From contig NC_089179.1 of the NCBI RefSeq assembly GCF_947507565.1, positions 2,621,747 to 2,685,746 on the forward strand: a stretch of DNA of 64,000 bases, written 5' to 3'. The notes beneath the pieces were generated by a model. The model worked only from the letters and a program-made list of their open reading frames with translations, ran no database searches and had not been told where the DNA came from. Made by a program: the position numbers and the translations under genes. Within the stretch, counting starts at the first letter, position 1; every line of letters starts with the position of its first letter. Positions 20,671 through 31,539 of the stretch are shown here, piece after piece. Source of the stretch: Oscarella lobularis. Lineage: Eukaryota; Porifera; Homoscleromorpha; Homosclerophorida; Oscarellidae.

Positions 20671-21129
20671 GCCAAGACTTTTGTAAACGCCACCATTCGA
20701 GCGACAGACACACACTCGATTGTACAACGTAATTGCATAATCATTAATGCCTTGGAAAAAATTGTCAACGTCGTCGTTCGCAGTTCCGTAGAAGATCCTT
20801 GAGGGCGCGCGTGATTTCGGTAGGTCTAAGTATAGCTGTGATCGACGCTAAAAATAGGATCCGCAACTATAAACCCACTTATGTCTGATAAAAAGCTTGC
20901 AGAGAAAGAAATGTGCGTCGTGGCATTGATTTAATTGCACGACAACAACGCCCGTATAAAATCTGCGTTGGCCTACACTGTACGACAAAAAACACGAAAC
21001 GTTTTTCTGCATCAAGTAAGTGCTTTTTTGACTAAAATAAGCGTAAGAAAAAAAGAACTTCATACACAGGGGGAGGATTTTTCTCTTCTTTTTCCCCCAG
21101 CGACTTCAAATGCGTCTAGAGCGCCTTAC
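20671..21129. other. Stretch without a recognised feature
   Basis: No gene, transposon motif or repeat array could be supported. Confidence 0.5.
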
Positions 21130-21240
21130 TGCTAATGAAGGTAGAACCTTCACTCGTTGTGAAGGTATAATCTTTATCGTTGTGAAGGTAGAACCTTCAC
21201 TCGATGTGAAGGTAGAACGTTCACTCCTAATGATGGTAGA
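21130..21240. repeat. Tandem quasi-palindromic repeat GAAGGTAGAACCTTCACTCG
   Basis: About five imperfect units of 20-24 bp, each containing the self-complementary GAAGGTAGAACCTTC or a variant. Confidence 0.7.
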
Positions 21241-21659
21241 TGTCCGGGAAGGTCTCGCGAATTCAAACGAAGGAAGACAACGAACTGTTTGTTTCATGCG
21301 GACGAAATAATGTACGATAGACTTGTGATTGCGTCAATGCACGCTCATGTGATCACATAACGGGAAAATGCTCCTGTCTTCCTGGCTGGAAGGGTAAACG
21401 TTGGGCCTCACTTTTTCTAACAGTAATTATCAGTTTATCAGCTACGTTTTCATGTCATAAGTCGCTTTATAATAACCGCTTCGGTTTGCAAACTTGGTTT
21501 TAGACTGTTTTCCTAATCTCTTCGTACTGACCCATCACATAGGCAGAAACCTTTACGAAAAGCCATACACACTTTTTCTTCTAAATCGAGTCAGAGGACA
21601 CCCACCTCGCTGCCAACGACAACTTGATCCGAAGGCACGCGAATTTTCGGTCCCGTCAA

Positions 21660-21770
21660 GATTGCGGCACTGTTAACAGCGTTTGATTTCTAAGTCAAGT
21701 TCTAAATTTGTACGTTTACGAAATATTACTGATGGCGTTTGATTACTAAGATAGCGGCACTGTTGAAGGG
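21660..21770 (-). repeat. 35-bp minisatellite units, array 4 (reverse orientation)
   Basis: GCGGCACTGTTAACAGCGTTTGATT and GGCGTTTGATTACTAAGATA match the family first seen at 5990. Confidence 0.75.
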
Positions 21771-21954
21771 TAACGAATCCTCGAGAAGGGGAAAAAAAGA
21801 GCGAAAGAGATCTTAGAATTACGAGAAGGCGTGCGTCAAGGTGAGCATGGTGCATGCACTAAAGTCCTGAGGTATACAATACACCGTCGATTGAATTCAA
21901 ATAAGCGGGCTGCATCAACTTAACACTGAAGAATCGATTTCGTCGTATTCACTA

Positions 21955-22065
21955 TTGCTTCGGAAGCTTCTTCATTTGTTCACGTCCAGTCACCAAGGAG
22001 TTGTCAAAATGAAGTCACTAGCCAGATGTCACATCTGGTGGCCTCAAATCGACAAAGAAGAAAAC
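21955..22065 (+). pseudogene. Gypsy integrase zinc-finger fragment
   Basis: About 37 codons read LLHLFTSSHQGVVKMKSLAR followed by CHIWWPQIDKE, the conserved H...H-QGV-KMK-A-WWP segment at the start of Ty3/gypsy integrase. It is isolated, with no other pol domain nearby. Confidence 0.65.
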
Positions 22066-22154
22066 CAAAGCCCCTATAACACGTAAAACTCTAGTGCATG
22101 GTCGAAACGATCCTGTTGGACGTCAAGTTGTCTGTAATCTTTGCTTCTTGGGGT

Positions 22155-22247
22155 TCCATCTGCCTATACTTGAGATCTTAGCTCCTAATCTTTGTTTTTG
22201 AGGGATCCATCTAGATTAGGAGCTAAGGTCTCTAATATAGGCAGATG
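22155..22247. repeat. Hairpin foldback CCATCTGCCTATA...TATAGGCAGATGG
   Basis: Two 36-bp arms (22155-22190 and 22212-22247) flank a 21-bp centre. The right arm with AGGAGCTAAGGTCTCTAATA is found again at 20236-20268, so this is a dispersed small element. Confidence 0.75.
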
Positions 22248-23062
22248 GATACCTTACCACGCTATTATTATGCACTAGACGCGTTCCGTCCGCCTGAACT
22301 GCAAGCGTCGCTTGCGCGCAACGACGTACAGACATGTGTTTGTCCAGATATTCAGTGTCGTGACGATGAGGGATTGGCCTCAGTAAGGACCACCGTGTGT
22401 AATTACTGTCAAGCCAAAAATGGCCGCATGAATCTCCCTCAATGTGCTGTTCCGTCAGAAAAGTCAGCCTTCCACCTCTTCTTCCTCCGCCTCAACTGCT
22501 ACTCAACATTCTAACAGTGAATACATACGAATCCCTACGCTTTCGCAAACACATTCGTAAATACAATTCGGCCTTTCAGATGACATCTTTTGGAGCTGAC
22601 AGGAAACTTTTCGAACAAGGATTTATGCCGACGATTAAAATTCAAGGACAAGTTTATCATTGCATAGGCCCTTTCCCCTACACGGCGCTAAGAGATGCAG
22701 TCGAAACTGATGGCGAGGTGAGCAACGTTAGTCAATTGGTCGTTTTGCCGTCTTCATTCACAGGAGGACCACGATACATGCATGAAAAGTGCCAAGACGC
22801 AATGACGTACGTCAAGCATCACGCAGCTCCCGATTAATTCATAACCATGACCTGCAATCCAAATTGGCCAGAAATTACGGGCGAACTCCTTCCGGGACAA
22901 ACGCCAAAAGATCGACACGATCTTATAGCAAGATTGTTCCGCTTGAAAGTTGAAAGGTTCATGTACCTCGTGGACACGCAACACATTTACGGCATCAAAC
23001 GTTGCCACGTTTACACGATCGAGTGGCAAAAGCGCCGCAGACAAGTACGCAGCAATAAATGA
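22245..23062 (+). pseudogene. Helitron D fragment: Rep N-terminal part, internally deleted
   Basis: In broken frames: YESLRFRKHIRKYNSAFQMT, then QGQVYHCIGPF joined directly to TALRDAVETDGEVSN. A large piece present in Helitron B between these points is missing. Then come GGPRYMHEKCQDAMTYVKHH, a stop, MTCNPNWPEITGELLPGQ and VYTIEWQKR, where the match ends just before the HUH motif. It is the only plus-strand Helitron Rep piece in the window. It has no helicase and is not functional. Confidence 0.8.
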
Positions 23063-23580
23063 TACATTACTAATTAGAAAAGAAGAAAAACCTCAGACCA
23101 GTATCTGTTCACCCGTTCGATCGCGATGGCTGCAGCTGAAAACCCAACGCTCGCCGCCTTTGAGGCGGCATGTCACGAAGCGGGGTAAGATAGCAAGCAC
23201 GAACAAAATGGAAGTGCAAACAAGCCATGCTTCAAAGCTATGAGATGCCCGCTAAGCTGAAGACGCTGCTGACAGCGACGCTATCAGGAGCGTTAATGAA
23301 GAAAAGGGCCGGCCGCCCCGAATCAAACCGGGAGAGACGCGCGCGCTTATTTGGCGTTGAAAAATGCTCTGTGAGTGAGTCGATGACTATCCATCAATCA
23401 ATCGATCGATTCATCCATCGATCGCGATCGATAGGACCTTATTTTAGTATGGCGCCGGGCTAGGGCGCGAAAAATCGGCGGGGGGGGGGGGGGGGGGGCG
23501 TTCTCCAAGAGCGGGCCAAAGTATTGTTGGCCTGAAGAAAACGTTGGCCTGAAGCTCTGAAGACGGTCCCTCGGGGACTA
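23063..23580. other. Stretch without a supported gene; 19-G run
   Basis: It contains ATCGATCG/CATCGATCG simple repeats near 23395-23430 and an uninterrupted run of 19 G at 23480-23498. No gene recognised. Confidence 0.5.
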
Positions 23581-24361
23581 GAGTCGTTCCGGTACTTTCG
23601 GACAACATGTAGTTCGGACGCGTCTTACCAATTAAGGAGACTGAGCTGCGATTCGTTCTTTGCACGGATGTCTTCTGCTATCCTTCACTGATCGCTGTAC
23701 AGACTTTCAGCTGCGTCTCACCAACGCACGCTACACCACACGCCACAATTCGCAGCTACTGCATGACATCCGCTTCCGGACATGCACATGTGTTTCGGTC
23801 AGAGCGAATATCTTCGTGGATAATCCTAGTACCTATAACATGCCATATACCATTAGAAAGCTCTTTGATTCCTCTTTTAGATTCTGCTAACAGATAAAAT
23901 AGACACCACACCTGAAGTGAAATAATGAATTTTTAATGACAGCTGTCTTTTCTGTTTTTCGGACACAAGGTTATTCGCTTCCAACTTTGCAATTTTTACC
24001 GAAAGATGATTATTTACTTCTAACATTACTGAAGAAATAAAGCCCCTCTAATACTACTGCTTAAAACGCTGTCCTATTACGCTATACCAAAAATGTAACT
24101 GAATTAATTAGCGAAAACGTATTAAAACAGAACAACTTTGTTATTAATAATATTCATACTGGCTGAGTTTTTTCTTCTTTGCAGTACGTGCTGATTTTCT
24201 TATCGGAACGTCGGAATTTGTTGCAGCGGCAGTTGGCTTCCTAGTAGCTTTCTTAACAGCCGGATTTTTTGTTTCTCTTTTTTCTTTCTTGCAATACAGC
24301 CCTCATAGCACCTGAAGTGAGAAGCTTTGCCTCTGCGGTTGATGGCGACCGTCTTGCCTTT

Positions 24362-26006
24362 TCAGGAATAGAAGGCAGCCACTGAGGTTGCTGATGCGGC
24401 TTGGAGCTCATGCAAGCACTTGGAATTCCTGCAGTCGGTTTCGATAGTTTGTGAAGTTGCGCCACTTTGAATAGCGGGGATCTTCAAGATCTTATCCGTT
24501 TTCATATCTTCTTTGGTAAACTGTCTCTTCCTCTTTTGTAAATTGCATTTCAGATGTATTTGTTTCAGCAAGCAACTTGTCATGGCTGTCATGATGTGGC
24601 AATGGCTCGACAATGCAACTACTGACGGTGAAGCTGAGGCTTGCTGGAAGGGTATAGAAGAATGCTGCGTACTGGTATTCAAATTCTGATTCAAACTGCC
24701 CTCGGCTCCTTTCAGTTCCAACTTCAGTTTTGCTGGCGACGGAGTAAGCAGTGGCAGAAACGAGATTGTTTGACGTGGTGCGGTAATAGGAGACTTCTCT
24801 TTCGAGGAAGATTCAGGAGCAACTTTCACAGCTGTTTTGTCAAAGACTCAAAGGGGCAAACTCCAGTTGTGCTAAAGCCGGCCATGATATTACGTAAAGT
24901 CATGCTCTCAGTCCAAGCAGCACGAAACACCTTAGAGAAATGTGACATCGTTATCAGTGGCATTGCCTTGACCAGCTTCTCTTCAGGCTCGAGAAAGCAC
25001 AACTGTGGAGAGGTTGCAATAGGTGTGTTGTATTAGGCGGAAGGCAAAGAAGAATTACGCCTGAATCAGCAGCTTTTTCAACGACGGCAGGATTGTAGTG
25101 GCTTGAGTGTCCGTCAAGGAGAAGAAGAAGCGGCCGTACACCAGATGCGAACGGTAGAAAATGATTCAGGAACCACCTCTCGAAAACTGCGCTGTTGCTC
25201 CATCCCGAATTGGTTTCCATGTACACCGTTCCAGGAACCTCACCAATACCAAAGCCATTTGGACGTCGTCGCTTGAGAACGACAAATGGTGGAAGTACAT
25301 ACCCGCTTGCAGCCGAGCAAGCAAGAACCGTGATTTGGGATTTGTTCCCAGACGAGATGGAATAAACGTGCTTTTGCTGCCTTTCTGCCAAAACGCGCAC
25401 GGGAGCATGTTGAAATGGCATTCCAACTTCATCAAAATTGAAAATTTGCCCAGCCTTGTCCAACAGATTGTTCTCCGTTAAAACAAATTCCAAAAAATTA
25501 AAGTAGCTATAGTATATAACTGGTTAATTAAATATATGCAAGTTAAAGTATTTACTTACTTGTCAACAATAGTTTGATCAGTGCAGGCGTGTCTAGCTCT
25601 TGACAGGTTTTCACCTTTTCGAAGAGTGATGTTCGGATAGCGTTTCCGAAATCCGTCAAACCATCCTCTGCCAACGTTCGCCGTGTTAGCCCCTTTAGTT
25701 GCTAGTACTTCGTTAGCGAGAGAAAGAACCTACAGTTGTTTCATGTACACAGAGACGGATATATTGATATGAACAAATTACGTCATTAATTGTCCTTCCA
25801 AATCCGATTTTGGCGGAACGAACAATCAAATCTGCTAACGTAGATTCCTCGAAGTCTGTGAAATACATTCTCGGATCGTCTTGAGCGATCTCGCACTTTT
25901 GATGAGTGCAGTAGTCGTGCAACGTTGATTTCGGGATACCCCACTCCATTGAGGCCTGTCTGACAGACATGCCTTCGTCTATATCAGAAAGAGCTCTTTC
26001 TAGCAT
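24362..26006 (-). pseudogene. Pogo/jerky-like transposase with a substituted catalytic residue
   Basis: The N-terminal exon (26006-25713) has a Psq-type helix-turn-helix (GMSVRQASMEWGIPKSTLHD). After an intron region the DDE exon (25493-24954) gives FNFDEVGM (first Asp), LLLLDGHSSHYNP (second Asp) and TTHLLQPLHSCAFSSLKR, where the third Asp expected in QPLD is His (CAC). A Ser/Pro-rich C-terminal region, in other frames between 24950 and 24250, is less certain. The C-terminal tail may carry more exons. The D-to-H change should abolish strand transfer, so this copy is probably dead even though the exons look otherwise open. Confidence 0.75.
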
Positions 26007-26488
26007 GTCGCTGTCCCAAAGAAGATACTTCGCAGGACGAGTTCAACGCAAAAAGGAGGGACGCGGTTTCGAAAGCCGTTGGAGCTCTATCTGTCGTCCC
26101 AACGACAGCGGGTAAAAAATTCGACCGGCAGGACGTTGCCTGATTGACGTGGAGCGTGAACTCATCGCTTGCTAAGTTCGGACTTCGGACGAAGGGTGAA
26201 CCGTTGAGAAGTTCTTACGAGACGCGTGCGCAATATAGGCCCGCCTCTACCACATTCCGAACAACTTGCTAGAAAGGTTATTGGACGCCTTCTGAACGCC
26301 TTCAAGTTAAACCTAGAATGTAATTGCAAAGTTGGAAGCGAATAACCTTGTGTCCGAAAAACAGGAAAGACAGCTGTCATTAAAAATTCATTATTTCACT
26401 TCAGTTGTAGTGTCTATTTTATCTGTTAGCAGAATCTGAAAGAGGAATCAAAGAGCTTTCTAATGGTATATGGCATGTTATAGGTACT

Positions 26489-26599
26489 TGTTATGTCCTT
26501 AGTGTATTACCAACTGATTAACTATGTCCTAAGCTATCCCATATAACCTAGCCTACAGACAAGACACCCTTAACTATCTAGAGGTCCGGATATACCACA
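26489..26599 (-). repeat. 3' LTR of gypsy element 2 (111 bp)
   Basis: In element orientation it begins TGTGGTATATCCGG and ends GGACATAACA. The pair lies at 30742-30854. Confidence 0.93.
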
Positions 26600-26611
26600 C
26601 TCCCTCCTCCT
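26600..26611 (-). other. Polypurine tract of gypsy element 2
   Basis: AGGAGGAGGGAG on the minus strand abuts the TGTGG start of the 3' LTR. Confidence 0.85.
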
Positions 26612-26617
26612 AAAAGT

Positions 26618-28555
26618 CTACTTCGCCGAAACCGACCAATTCAATCTGTCCGGTGGCCGACGCTCTCGTGGAGGGTTTCGACGCACCTCTGGTGGAGCCG
26701 GTGTTGCTGGCTTTGCTTGCGACGTCGAAACTGGCGGCGAAGGTGAGAGTGCCGCATTTTCAGTGGCAGAGGCTCCGGTAGGCTCAGCTGCGACTGGATC
26801 CGGAACACTTCGTCTCGGAGACGATAAAGGGGGCCTCGGTGGGGCCGTTTCGCTCTCCACCGACGGCGTGATCGGTATAGCACTTGGCGGATTCGTGGCA
26901 CTTGGCGTAATGGGAGCACTTGGCTGTTCCAGGGCATCGAACGAAGCGTGATGGGGACGAAGCTGATTTGCATGACGGTGCCAAACTCTGCCTCCAACCC
27001 GAACGTCGTAATCGACTTCTCCGTACTTCCCTGTGATTTCTCCTCTCTCCCATCGAACTGGAGAGACGTAATTTCGAGCCCAAACTTTATCTCCTTTTTC
27101 AAATGCTCGCTGAGCGAGGGGCCCAGAACTCTGCTGCTTCTCCTGCTTGACACGCACTCTTTCTGCCAAATCCGGGTGCAACATTGACAACCTCGTGCGA
27201 AGAGTACGCCCCAAGAACAGCTGAGCGGGCGAGGTACCAGTCGTGGCGTGCGGCGTGCAGCGGTACTGGAACAGAAATCGTAGCAATTTTGTAGCAATGT
27301 CGCCAGGCTCGTCTTTCATAGACTTCATTGCGCCTTTGAACGTTTGCACACAGCGCTCGGCCGCACCATTCGATTGGGGATGGTACGGAGGTGATCTGAC
27401 ATGTCGAACTCCGTTCGATGACAAGAAACTCGAGAATTCTGCGCTGCTGAACTGTGGTCCATTGTCGGAGACCAACAGTTCTGGACACCCATATGACGCG
27501 AACAGCTCTCGAAGGCATCCTATGGTTTTTTGAGTCGTTGTGCTGGTCATCATCTTTACTTCTAACCACTTTGAATACGCATCAACGACGATCAGGAACA
27601 TGTGTCCCATGAACGGTCCAGCAAAATCAATGTGGATTCTTTGGAATGGTCCATTTGGCCAACTCCATGGATGAAGGGTTACTCTGGCGGGAGAACGAGC
27701 GCTTTTCTGGCACGCCTCGTACTCTCTCGCTACTGCTTCAATTTCTTTTGAAATTCGTGGCCACCACATATGCATTTTAGCTAGGGCCTTCATCCTCACA
27801 ACACCCATATGCGTGCTGTGAATTTCCTCGAGTAAGTGTGGCCTGAGCGAGGGCGGAACAACTACTCTCATCCCCCACATCACAACTCCAGCTTCTTGCA
27901 ACAACTCCAATCTGCGAGTGAAATACGCTTGCACTTCCTCTGGCACTTTTGCAGGTCATCCGTGAAGAACGTGTAGGAGCACCTTTGATAGAACGGGGTC
28001 TTTCTCTGTCGCTTTGGCCAGTTGTTGACTCGTGACAGGTAACACTGCCAATTTTTCAGCGTGGAGCGCATTAATTTCTAACGCCTGTTCGTCCTCATCC
28101 GTTTTCCTAGTATCGACGGGTAGACGAGAGAGACCATCGGCATTTGCGTGCTGCTCTGACGGTCGATATTCGATGTCGTACGTAAACATCGACAACACAA
28201 TGGCCCACCTCTCCAGCCTTGCAGCGGCAATGACTGGCAATGAACCTTTTGATCCGAACAACGTCGTTAGTGGCCTGTGGTCCGTGACCAAGGTAAACCG
28301 ACGTCCGCATAGATACTGCCGAAATTTTGTGACACCAAATTTTAAGGCATACGCTTCCTTTTCTATTTGCGAATACTTTTGCTCTGTTTCAGATAAGGTC
28401 TTTAAAGCGTAGGCAATAGGGCGCTCTTCTCCATTCGGCATCGTGTGAGAGAGCACTGCCCCTATTCCGTATGCGGATGCATCACCAGCCAATCTCACTG
28501 GTAATTTCGGATCGTAATGAACTAAAACGTTGTCTGATGTCAGCACTGACTTCAA
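26618..28555 (-). pseudogene. pol: RNase H and integrase of gypsy element 2 (one stop)
   Basis: The frame starts at the RT/RNase H junction. RNase H reads DASAYGIGAVLSH and TDHRPLTTLFG. A TGA at 27956-27958 replaces the Trp of an otherwise conserved HGWP segment (compare NGWPE in element 1). Integrase then reads HSTHMGVVRMKALAKMHMWW, CQKS in the zinc region, DFAGPFMGHMFLIVVDAYSK, SDNGPQFSS and NGAAERCVQ, giving D, D and E. It ends in a Pro-rich tail (residues 330-442) like that of element 1. Apart from the stop it looks complete. Confidence 0.9.
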
Positions 28556-30702
28556 TTTGTTGAAAGCTTTATCGCATTCTTGTGACCAGTTCCACTTGTC
28601 TCTTTTTTGAGTAAGGTATTCAGTGGCTTTGCGATGGTGGCCATTTGCTCACAAAATCGCCCGTAGTAATTCACTAGTCCAAGAAATGCTTTTAACTGCT
28701 TTGTATCCTCAGGTTTGGGAGCATTCAGAATAGCTTCTTTCTTTGCCTTTGTTGCTCTCCTTCCCGTTGCGTCAACTGTGTGACCAAGATATTCGACTTC
28801 GTTAGCCATTATGACGCATTTCGCCGGCTTCAGTCGAATGCCATGTTTCTTCAATCGTTCGAAGACGTTTTGAAGGTTTTTCAGATGCTGTTCATCGTTT
28901 TCACCGATAACCAATATGTCATCGAGATAGCAGACGACGCCAGGTAGACCGTGCAGTACTTGGTCCATGATATTTTGAAATATCGCGGGTGAATTGGCGA
29001 TTCCAAACGGTAGTCGTACCGGTCGATATAATCCCTGTGGCGTATTTAACGTCACAATTTCCTGTGAGGCCTCCTCTAGCTCTACTTGATGGTAGGCACT
29101 CGCCAAGTCCAACTTCGTGAACTTTTCACTTCCGGCCAACTGCGCGAAGAGACCCTCCGGTTTAGGAATCGGATATTGATCGACGTCAAGCACCTTGTTT
29201 ACGGTGTGTTTGTAATCACCACATAGTCGCAGTGCCGCTTCCGGTTTCGGAACCAGTACAAGGGGCGTTGCCCACTTGCTAACGGACACGCGTTGCATAG
29301 CGCCCTTTTCTTCCAGTCGATCCAATTCCTTAACAATTGAGTCGCGCATCGAATATGGTGCCGGTCGAGCCTGCAAGAATGTCGGAGTAGTGCCTTCCTT
29401 CAATTTCAGCGACGCCTTGAACCCTTGAATTGTTCCCAAATTGGAATTGAATAATTCTTCGTATTCTTTGACGAGTTCTTCAGCGCGGGTGCCTGCTCCG
29501 ATACGCGCGATTCCTAGAGCCTTCCAATTCAGCTTAATTTCGCGGAGCCAATTACGCCCGAAGAGCGATGGGCCGTCCCCTTCCACTACAAACAGTGGAA
29601 GCTCCGCCTTTTGACCTTCTAATTCGATTTGCACGATTCGTTTCCCGAGAACCGACAAATCTTCTTTCGAATAGGTCGAAAGCGTGATGTCGGGCTTCGT
29701 GAGCGCGAAGTCCTTGAAGTACTTGACCCAAGTAGCGCGCGAAACCAACGCGACGGCGGCTCCAGTGTCCACTTCCATCGGGAGGCGTTTCCCCTCTACG
29801 AACGGGTGAACCATCAATTTCTCGTCGTGTTTCGACGGAACGGTATTTATCGCATTCAAAAAATATTCGTCCTCGTCCGTTGCGTTGTCGTCGCCTCTAT
29901 CGACGCGATGCGTCACTCCCTTTTGGCGGCGCGATCCTTTCCCACGCCCTCCTCTCTCTTTAGAGCGACACGCGCTCGCTAAGTGCCCCTTTTTGTTCCA
30001 CGCCGAGCACATTTTGTCTTTGTGCCAGCACTTTTGCGGCTCGTGTCCGGGTTTTCCGCAGCGGTAGCACGGATTTCGCTTGTCCGCTGTCGGCGTGGCG
30101 GATTTCCCTTCCTTCGACGTCGAGACGCGCTGAATTGCTTCCGTTGGCGCTGGCTGCGAAACGCGAAGCGATCGGCCTTGCTTCTTCGCCTTTTCCATGG
30201 CGGTTGCCTCTTCGAGCGCTCGATCCAGCGTGAGATTTCTTATGGCCAGCAGTTTTTGTTGCGTTGCATAGTTACGCATACCGGTGACGAATTGATCGCG
30301 TAACGCCCGCGTGAGATCTGGAAACGCACAGTGTTTCGCCATGTGCCGCAACGTCGCCAAATATTCGGACGCATTTTCGCCGTCCGCTTGATAACGACTG
30401 TAGAAAGTGTGCGTTACGGCGATCTCCAAAGGCTTGGGTGAGAAATGGGCGGTCAATTTCTCTCGGATCGTCTTCAACGGGGTCGCCATCAGATCATCCG
30501 GCGACACCAAATTTTCCAGTGTGCGGAACGCGTCTCCGCCGATGAGCGACAGGAAAACGGTGCGAAGTTTTGCTTCCGCCGCCTCGTCGTTGCCCGTCAA
30601 GTCGTTAGCGACGAAATACGCATCGACGCGCTTCAAATACGAGTCCCATGAACTCGACGCGATGTCGTACGGCTCGATGTTGCCGATGAGTGCATGTGCC
30701 AT
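28552..30702 (-). CDS. gag-pol: Gag-protease-RT polyprotein of gypsy element 2
   Basis: This 716-residue frame starts 40 bp after the 5' LTR. It has a Gag capsid-like region (residues 1-190). The first zinc knuckle CYRCGKPGHEPQKC is intact; the second is CSAWNKKGHLASAC, in which the second Cys is replaced by Trp. The protease motif is VDTGAAVALV. RT has LCGDYKHTVN, a full SKWATPLVLVPKP segment and the catalytic CYLDDIL. It ends by a one-base frameshift in a six-A run near 28606-28611; RNase H continues in the next frame. There is no separate gag stop, so Gag and Pol were made as one protein. Confidence 0.93.
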   Translation of the reverse strand: MAHALIGNIEPYDIASSSWDSYLKRVDAYFVANDLTGNDEAAEAKLRTVFLSLIGGDAFRTLENLVSPDDLMATPLKTIREKLTAHFSPKPLEIAVTHTFYSRYQADGENASEYLATLRHMAKHCAFPDLTRALRDQFVTGMRNYATQQKLLAIRNLTLDRALEEATAMEKAKKQGRSLRVSQPAPTEAIQRVSTSKEGKSATPTADKRNPCYRCGKPGHEPQKCWHKDKMCSAWNKKGHLASACRSKERGGRGKGSRRQKGVTHRVDRGDDNATDEDEYFLNAINTVPSKHDEKLMVHPFVEGKRLPMEVDTGAAVALVSRATWVKYFKDFALTKPDITLSTYSKEDLSVLGKRIVQIELEGQKAELPLFVVEGDGPSLFGRNWLREIKLNWKALGIARIGAGTRAEELVKEYEELFNSNLGTIQGFKASLKLKEGTTPTFLQARPAPYSMRDSIVKELDRLEEKGAMQRVSVSKWATPLVLVPKPEAALRLCGDYKHTVNKVLDVDQYPIPKPEGLFAQLAGSEKFTKLDLASAYHQVELEEASQEIVTLNTPQGLYRPVRLPFGIANSPAIFQNIMDQVLHGLPGVVCYLDDILVIGENDEQHLKNLQNVFERLKKHGIRLKPAKCVIMANEVEYLGHTVDATGRRATKAKKEAILNAPKPEDTKQLKAFLGLVNYYGRFCEQMATIAKPLNTLLKKETSGTGHKNAIKLSTN

Positions 30703-30715
30703 GTTCCTTTAGAAT

Positions 30716-30738
30716 CCAAAATCCTGCGACTACGCCAA
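30716..30738 (-). promoter_or_regulatory. Primer binding site of gypsy element 2 (tRNA-Ser type)
   Basis: Four bases after the LTR end, TGGCGTAGTCGCAGGATT resembles the reverse complement of a serine tRNA 3' end (…CGACTACG plus CCA), with one base missing. The first eleven bases are shared exactly with element 1. Confidence 0.65.
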
Positions 30739-30741
30739 TAT

Positions 30742-30854
30742 TGTTATGTCCTTAGTGTATTATCAACTGATTAACTATGTCCTAAGCTATCCCATATAAC
30801 CTAGCCTACAGACAAGACACACCCTTAACTATCTAGAGGTCCGGATATACCACA
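30742..30854 (-). repeat. 5' LTR of gypsy element 2 (113 bp)
   Basis: It is the same as 26489-26599 apart from a 2-bp insertion and a substitution. Confidence 0.93.
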
Positions 30855-31094
30855 GTACTAGGATTATCCACGAAGATATTCGCTCTGACCGAAACACTTG
30901 TGCATGTCCGGAAGCGGATGTAATGCAGTAGCTGCGAATTGTGACGTGTGGTGTAGCGTGCGTTGGTGAGACGCAGCTGAAAGTCTGTACAGCGATCAGT
31001 GACATCCGTGCAAAGAACGAATCGCAGCTCAGTCTCCTTAATCGGTAAGACACGTCCGAACTACATGTTGTCCGAAAGTACCGGAACGACTCTA

Positions 31095-31535
31095 TACCCG
31101 AAGACGTGCAGAATCGCTCCGATCCTGGAACCAGCGGCGAGGTAGGCAGTCTAGCAACTTTCAAAGATATTTTACTTACCTTTCTCAGCGGTCGATTGTC
31201 AGCGTCGAACTCGGCGAGGTTCTACGATTGTTCGACGCGAAGAAGGTCGACGCGGCCAAAAGAAGCCGCAAAATATAGATAAATAAACTTCGTTCTTCTA
31301 TTTACTCTTCATATTTACTATCCATTACCTTAAATAAAGACGATGCATACAAAAAAACGCCGAAAACGACCACTTTCTTTTCGGTTACGCGCGCTACTCT
31401 CTGACCGACTCTCGATAGACCGGACGTTCCACGCGTTCCAACACGGCAATGGAGTACACTTATTCGCAAATAGGTTCACCTTAGAGCAAGACATTCTGTT
31501 TGGTATCAGACCCTTAGCCTGAAAAAACTCGCAGT
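31095..31535. other. Stretch without a supported gene
   Basis: No family motif or repeat recognised. It is the flank to the right of the pogo element. Confidence 0.45.
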
Positions 31536-31539
31536 TGGG

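Larger units (their letters stand above)
26489..30854 (-). mobile_element. Gypsy element 2: nearly complete Ty3/gypsy retrotransposon
   Basis: It is flanked by a perfect 5-bp target duplication GTACT (26484-26488 and 30855-30859). It has 111- and 113-bp LTRs differing mainly by a 2-bp indel, a tRNA-Ser-like primer binding site, gag-pro-RT-RNase H-integrase in one line, and a polypurine tract. It lies on the minus strand inside the right inverted repeat of the pogo element. It is younger than gypsy element 1, judging from LTR similarity and only two coding lesions. Confidence 0.95.
23581..31092 (-). mobile_element. Pogo-type DNA transposon with ~400-bp inverted repeats, carrying gypsy element 2
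   Basis: The left end GAGTCGTTCCGGTACTTTCG (23581) is preceded by TA. The right end is its inverse and is followed by TA (31093-31094), matching the TA target of Tc1/mariner/pogo elements. The inverted repeats run 23581 to about 24000 on the left and, on the right, 26325-26488 plus 30860-31092, where gypsy element 2 splits the repeat. Without gypsy 2 the element is about 3.1 kb. The internal gene is a pogo-type transposase on the minus strand. Confidence 0.85.

Noticed and set aside
23480-23498. Run of 19 G as a functional G-quadruplex
   Set aside because: Homopolymer runs of this kind often mark simple slippage or assembly uncertainty, and nothing nearby depends on it.
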